This document shows, one piece after another, positions 7,269 through 13,367 of a DNA stretch of 13,367 nucleotides. Each line of letters starts with the position of its first letter. The first letter of the stretch is position 1. The stretch is taken from positions 4,824-18,190 of the forward strand of contig DLHV01000092.1 in the NCBI GenBank assembly GCA_002483395.1. The letters are read 5' to 3'. The notes beneath the pieces are model-generated. The model made no database searches. It saw only the letters and a program-made list of their open reading frames with translations, and was not told the DNA's origin. The translations under genes were made by a program, and so were the position numbers. The DNA is from Chloracidobacterium sp. UBA7659. Its GTDB lineage: Bacteria; Acidobacteriota; Blastocatellia; Pyrinomonadales; Pyrinomonadaceae.

Positions 7269-7336
7269 ATATCTCTGTTCCACCCCGCCAGGTGTTCCAC
7301 TGTTCCAGGGTGGAACAGTGGAACAAAACGAGATAT
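7269..7336. repeat. Nested stem-loop with two mutually exclusive stems
   Basis: GTTCCACTGTTCCA (7294-7307) pairs perfectly over 14 bases with 7311-7324 around a GGG loop. An alternative 11-bp stem joins CTGTTCCACCC (7275-7285) to GGGTGGAACAG (7308-7318), which uses the same 3' bases, so the two cannot coexist. An outer pair, ATATCTC (7269-7275) with GAGATAT (7330-7336), encloses both. On the minus strand the 14-bp stem begins about 41 bases after the peptidase stop. It could be a terminator, an mRNA-stabilising hairpin or a mobile palindrome. Confidence 0.65.
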
Positions 7337-7365
7337 CTATCGAGGTTGCAAAAATCACTCTTTTG

Positions 7366-10371
<3,006 letters not shown>

Positions 10372-10428
10372 AGTCGTGTCTCCGGGTTTAATTTAAAAAA
10401 AGAGTTGGGAATGATTTTACCAGATTCT

Positions 10429-10448
10429 TGTCAGATCACCTGCATGAG
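10429..10448. repeat. Intergenic repeat, copy 1
   Basis: TGTCAGATCACCTGCATGAG resembles TGTCAGAACCACCTGCGTAA at 13168-13187 (about 16 of 21 positions with one gap). Both copies are intergenic, in the same orientation, and bracket the kinase-like gene. Probably a dispersed short repeat. Confidence 0.45.
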
Positions 10449-10481
10449 TGCGTGGGTTTGTGCTTGTCCGAAGAAAAATTC

Positions 10482-10510
10482 TTGACTTTATCCTTTCAAA
10501 GTAGTAATCA
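10482..10510 (+). promoter_or_regulatory. Candidate promoter of the pseudokinase gene
   Basis: TTGACT (10482-10487) is a 5/6 match to the -35 box. Exactly 17 bases later is TAATCA (10505-10510), a poor -10 box. The direct repeat AAGTAGTAATC / AAGTAGTTACA (10499-10509, 10510-10520) overlaps the -10 and could be an operator. Spacing and -35 support the call; the -10 weakens it. Confidence 0.3.
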
Positions 10511-10729
10511 AGTAGTTACAGTTTGAAAATCATAAACGAGCTCTCTCTCCGATAATTTCCAAGCCCAAGGCTGGATAAAAATTTCAATTAAAATGCCCAC
10601 AGTATCGATCTCTAGTCCATGGATCGGCTTTTGCATCGCTTAATTTCAGATGCTCCTCCCGGCATCTTCGGACTTAAATGATCGAGCGGAAAAGATATGG
10701 TGACGATTGAGTCACTGCGGAGGTAGAGC

Positions 10730-13153
10730 ATGAAAATCTGTTCGATTTGTCGCCGATGCTGCGATGACACAGCAGTTACCTGTGCTGAAGAAAGTCATCC
10801 TCCTCTCTCCGAAACGCGTAACGGCAGCCCGGAAATGGTCGCCGGTTATCGCCTGGACTTTTATCTCGATGCCGGCAGAAAGGGCGAGATCTTCCGGGCC
10901 AGCCGAACCGATTGCGGTCAACCCTGCCGGATCAGAATCCTCGCCACGGACGCGCAACACGCTCAACGATTCTTGGGCGACGCAAAGCTTGCCGCCGCGC
11001 TTTTTCACCCCAATGTGGCCGACGTTTACGAAGTGGGTTCTTTAGATAGCGGCGAATGTTTCGTTGTCGAGGAAGACACGGGATGCGAAACACTGAGCGA
11101 CTTCTTGAAAACGAGCGGCGTGCCTCAGCTTCTGACCTCAATTCAGATCGTGCGCCAGGCAGCGGAAGCATTGCACGCCATTCACCTGAAAGGTTTAAGG
11201 CACCTCGCTATCCGTCCCGAAAACATCATTTTGACGACCGATCACGAATCTCGCCGGCTGGTAAAAATTCAAAATATCGATTTCGGCGGCGTCGGGCAGT
11301 CCATTGTTTCAAACAAATTCCTGATCGATTCTGCTTTGGATTCGCTTAAATACTTCGCGCCGGAACAATTCGACGGCGAAGCCGCGAGCGAGCGGACGGA
11401 CGTTTACAGTCTCGGCATCGTTTTCTATGAAATGCTCGCCGGTGCGCCGCCATTCGACGCGCCAAGTGCTGCCGGCCTGATTGAAAAGCATAAGAGTCAG
11501 CCCCCACCCGATATTAAGATCGACAATTTCAATCTGCGAATGCTGGTGACTCATGCCTTGACGGAAGCGCTTCAAAAACGGCCCGAGTCGCGTCAATCTT
11601 CGGCAAACGCCTTTGCGCGCCAACTTCGTCATATTGAGCAACTGGCAAATCATGTTTCGACTCCGCCTCCGGCGGGTATCGTTCCGCCGGCACCGTCGAG
11701 ATCGGTGCCACGCGTTAGTGTTGCTCTCGCCGCGTCCGCGACAATTCGGCCCGCCGTGGTAATGGAAACGCTGACAACAATTTACAAAGATATTCAACCG
11801 GCCACTGCTTTCAAAACCGAAAGCGACCCCGTTCCCTTCATCGATCTTGAGAGTTCGGCCGATTTGCCTGAAATTCCGGCTCTCATAACCGCAGAGATCC
11901 CGATTGAAAAAGCCGCACCGGTCATTGAAAACTTTGACGAAGCAGAAACGATCGCTCCTGTCGTTCGGCGGCGTTCGCGGCTGAAACTTCACCGGAAAAG
12001 ACCGACTTGGAAGCCGGTACTGCCAGCGATTGGAATTATTGAAAAAACCTATCTTACTGCCGTCGAGCCCATACAGGTGATGCCCGTTCAGCTTCAAGCC
12101 GTGACCCAGGAAATATCGGCGTATCAACCAGAACCCGAAGCGATCGTGGCCATTCCCGAACCCATGAAACCTACCAGGATCGAATGGAACCAGCCAGAGG
12201 ATGACATTCCTTCGGTAGAGGACGTAATGGAAGTTCTTGCAAAGGAACAAGTAACGGAAATTTCGGTCGTGCAGTCTGATCCCGAACAGATTGCGGCGGC
12301 GGGTCTCCAAAACAGCCCGATCCAAGTGAACCAGCCAGAGGACGACATTCCACCTAAGGAACGTATAACGGAAATTCCGGTCGTGCTGCCGGCGCCGGAA
12401 AAGATCGCAGTCGCTCACGCCCGCAGCAAACCGGAAATCCCGGCCGTTCCGGTAGAGCCGGAAGAGATCACGCTCGTTCGATCTCCGGGCAGACGAATTA
12501 AGATCGAATGGGGACAGCCCACGGCTGCGCAAAAGTTTTCGCGGCATACGCCGGAGGAACTCAGCTTTTCCCCGACAATCCTGGGAAACAGGAAAAGGAA
12601 GATACCTGATCTTGATCCGGGAGAATCATTTCTTTCAGCTTACTACGGTCCATCGCGCACATCCGTTCCATATCGCTTCCTGATGATCGGCGGCGGTTTC
12701 ATGGCTCTGTTGGCTCTGTTCTTGTTCGGAAGTGATTCTGTCTGGACGTACGTTAAGGCCTGGAAATCGGGCGATTCCATGGCAGAGAAAACAACTTCGG
12801 TGAATGGCACCCTTCCGCCCGCCGCCCCGATAAAAGCCGTTTCGCCGTCCAGGAAAAAGACTCGAAAATATTTGGACAATACTTCGGGTGCAGAACGATC
12901 GACACCGCCGGCCGAAGCGCGTTCGCCGCTTTCCGATACTATCTCGCCGACTTCCGCCGTGAAAACCCACGATCGGAACCGGCCGTCAAAACCGGCAGCG
13001 GGCAGCCAAAACGTTGGAAAACTGCCCCAAAACGGCAAAACAAAACCCGGTTTTGAACCTGCGAAGAAGTCCACCGATAAAAAGCTGCTTCAGATTTCAA
13101 GTAAAGTTTCAGGTGTTACTCGTCCGCGAATCGTCAAAGATCGCAAACATTAG
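10730..13153 (+). CDS. Membrane-anchored protein kinase homologue, predicted pseudokinase
   Basis: This 807-aa protein has the layout of a bacterial Ser/Thr kinase but lacks key catalytic residues. Residues 1-20 hold a Cys cluster (C4, C7, C10, C11, C18) like a small zinc ribbon. The kinase-like domain covers about 40-305. Its glycine loop is degenerate (LDAGRKGEIF, 47-56), the VAIK lysine is arginine (R69 in CRIRIL), and the alpha-C glutamate aligns with D84. HRD is HLA (158-160), so the catalytic Asp is Ala. N165, DFG (184-186), APE (210-212) and D224 of TDVYSLG remain. A long low-complexity Pro/Glu region (about 310-640) contains a repeated NQPEDDIP unit. One TM helix (about 648-667) is followed by a basic, Pro/Ser-rich tail of about 135 residues outside the membrane. 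It probably acts as a scaffold or ATP/ligand-sensing partner; weak activity is not excluded. Start: GGAGG six bases upstream. Confidence 0.88.
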   Translation: MKICSICRRCCDDTAVTCAEESHPPLSETRNGSPEMVAGYRLDFYLDAGRKGEIFRASRTDCGQPCRIRILATDAQHAQRFLGDAKLAAALFHPNVADVYEVGSLDSGECFVVEEDTGCETLSDFLKTSGVPQLLTSIQIVRQAAEALHAIHLKGLRHLAIRPENIILTTDHESRRLVKIQNIDFGGVGQSIVSNKFLIDSALDSLKYFAPEQFDGEAASERTDVYSLGIVFYEMLAGAPPFDAPSAAGLIEKHKSQPPPDIKIDNFNLRMLVTHALTEALQKRPESRQSSANAFARQLRHIEQLANHVSTPPPAGIVPPAPSRSVPRVSVALAASATIRPAVVMETLTTIYKDIQPATAFKTESDPVPFIDLESSADLPEIPALITAEIPIEKAAPVIENFDEAETIAPVVRRRSRLKLHRKRPTWKPVLPAIGIIEKTYLTAVEPIQVMPVQLQAVTQEISAYQPEPEAIVAIPEPMKPTRIEWNQPEDDIPSVEDVMEVLAKEQVTEISVVQSDPEQIAAAGLQNSPIQVNQPEDDIPPKERITEIPVVLPAPEKIAVAHARSKPEIPAVPVEPEEITLVRSPGRRIKIEWGQPTAAQKFSRHTPEELSFSPTILGNRKRKIPDLDPGESFLSAYYGPSRTSVPYRFLMIGGGFMALLALFLFGSDSVWTYVKAWKSGDSMAEKTTSVNGTLPPAAPIKAVSPSRKKTRKYLDNTSGAERSTPPAEARSPLSDTISPTSAVKTHDRNRPSKPAAGSQNVGKLPQNGKTKPGFEPAKKSTDKKLLQISSKVSGVTRPRIVKDRKH
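12188..12351 (+). repeat. Internal duplication in the pseudokinase linker
   Basis: Twenty-three bases at 12188-12210 recur at 12329-12351 with one difference (T to C), encoding NQPEDDIP twice, 141 bases (47 codons) apart. The following protein segments also match (VTEISVV with DPEQIA, and ITEIPVV with APEKIA). A third partial unit is IKIEWGQP near residue 590, echoing RIEWNQP at 483. This is an in-frame tandem expansion of the linker. Confidence 0.7.
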
Positions 13154-13167
13154 GGAAATTCAGTTCC

Positions 13168-13188
13168 TGTCAGAACCACCTGCGTAAG
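13168..13188. repeat. Intergenic repeat, copy 2
   Basis: This starts 15 bases after the kinase stop and is the counterpart of 10429-10448. GAACCA (13173-13178) can pair with TGGTTC (13204-13209), so this copy may form the base of a hairpin after the kinase gene. No T-run follows, so a terminator is not claimed. Confidence 0.45.
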
Positions 13189-13232
13189 AGTCTGTGTCAA
13201 ACCTGGTTCCTCGGGCTTTGCTCATCGATATG

Positions 13233-13367
13233 CGGCGAAACTCTCTGCTTCGCCGGTACCGTCATACATGTTCCGAGCGGCTAAGCCGCCACCGCCAATC
13301 GCTCGGGCTCATACGCCCGTAATTACAGCTTGAAACGGCGGTGGAGCCGCGGTACCTTGGAACGGCG
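13233..13367. repeat. Palindrome-rich intergenic tail running off the right edge
   Basis: The tail contains a 7-bp hairpin CGGCGAA/TTCGCCG (13233-13239, 13249-13255), a second 7-bp pair CCGAGCG/CGCTCGG (13273-13279, 13300-13306), and a palindromic CCGGTACCG (13253-13261) matched by CGGTACC at 13350-13356. A near-exact direct repeat, TTGAAACGGCG (13330-13340) and TTGGAACGGCG (13357-13367), has a 27-base period. No gene is visible. It resembles the edge of a REP-like or tandem repeat element that continues beyond the window. Confidence 0.5.

Larger units (their letters stand above)
10372..10729. other. Divergent regulatory region between M14 peptidase and pseudokinase genes
   Basis: This 358-base spacer separates two divergent starts and holds no credible gene. 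Seen inside it are the peptidase Shine-Dalgarno (10383-10380, minus), a diverged copy of a repeat also found after the kinase gene (10429-10448), and a plus-strand promoter candidate (10482-10510). An 11-base imperfect direct repeat (10499-10520) overlaps that promoter. The kinase gene has a good Shine-Dalgarno, GGAGG, at 10719-10723, six bases before its ATG. If the promoter call is right, the kinase mRNA carries a leader of about 210 bases. Confidence 0.55.

Noticed and set aside
11309..12547. 412-codon minus-strand open frame opposite the kinase-like gene
   Set aside because: Its Arg/Asn/Phe-rich composition is typical of an antisense shadow, while the plus frame has clear kinase motifs and a good ribosome site.

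Overview
The window looks like chromosomal DNA of an Acidobacteriota bacterium, most likely class Blastocatellia (Pyrinomonadaceae-like). This placement is an inference from protein style: a large secreted FG-GAP/VCBS protein with DxDGDGxxD repeats, a kinase-like protein that starts with a short Cys cluster, secreted S9 and M14 peptidases, and a multi-TM signalling protein with an E/R/A-rich coiled coil. No rRNA, tRNA, CRISPR array or intact insertion sequence was found.

Layout, left to right. (1) 1-822, minus: the N-terminal half of a multi-pass membrane signalling protein that runs off the left edge. (2) 823-1470: a long stretch without a supportable gene, holding a 15-bp stem-loop and a weak terminator for the next gene. 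(3) 1471-3591, minus: an oligopeptidase B-like S9A serine peptidase with an export signal. (4) 3875-5662, plus: a secreted FG-GAP beta-propeller protein. (5) 5798-7030, plus: a TPR-sulfotransferase fusion, followed in the same frame by a 44-codon remnant (7031-7165) that matches the C-terminal tail of the FG-GAP protein. (6) 7166-7365: a hairpin-rich spacer between convergent genes, with two mutually exclusive stems. (7) 7366-10371, minus: a 1001-aa secreted M14-type metallopeptidase with a C-terminal glutamine-amidotransferase-like region. (8) 10372-10729: a divergent regulatory region. (9) 10730-13153, plus: an 807-aa membrane-anchored protein kinase homologue whose VAIK lysine and HRD aspartate are replaced, so a predicted pseudokinase. 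(10) 13154-13367: a palindrome-rich intergenic tail.

No single pathway or operon joins these genes; only the FG-GAP and sulfotransferase genes share direction and proximity. Most products are predicted to be exported or membrane-bound: two peptidases that could act on extracytoplasmic peptides, one propeller protein, and two membrane signalling proteins. The points most worth a second look are the pseudokinase, the duplicated FG-GAP tail around the sulfotransferase, the altered substrate-pocket acids in the exported oligopeptidase B, and the switch-like hairpin at 7269-7336.
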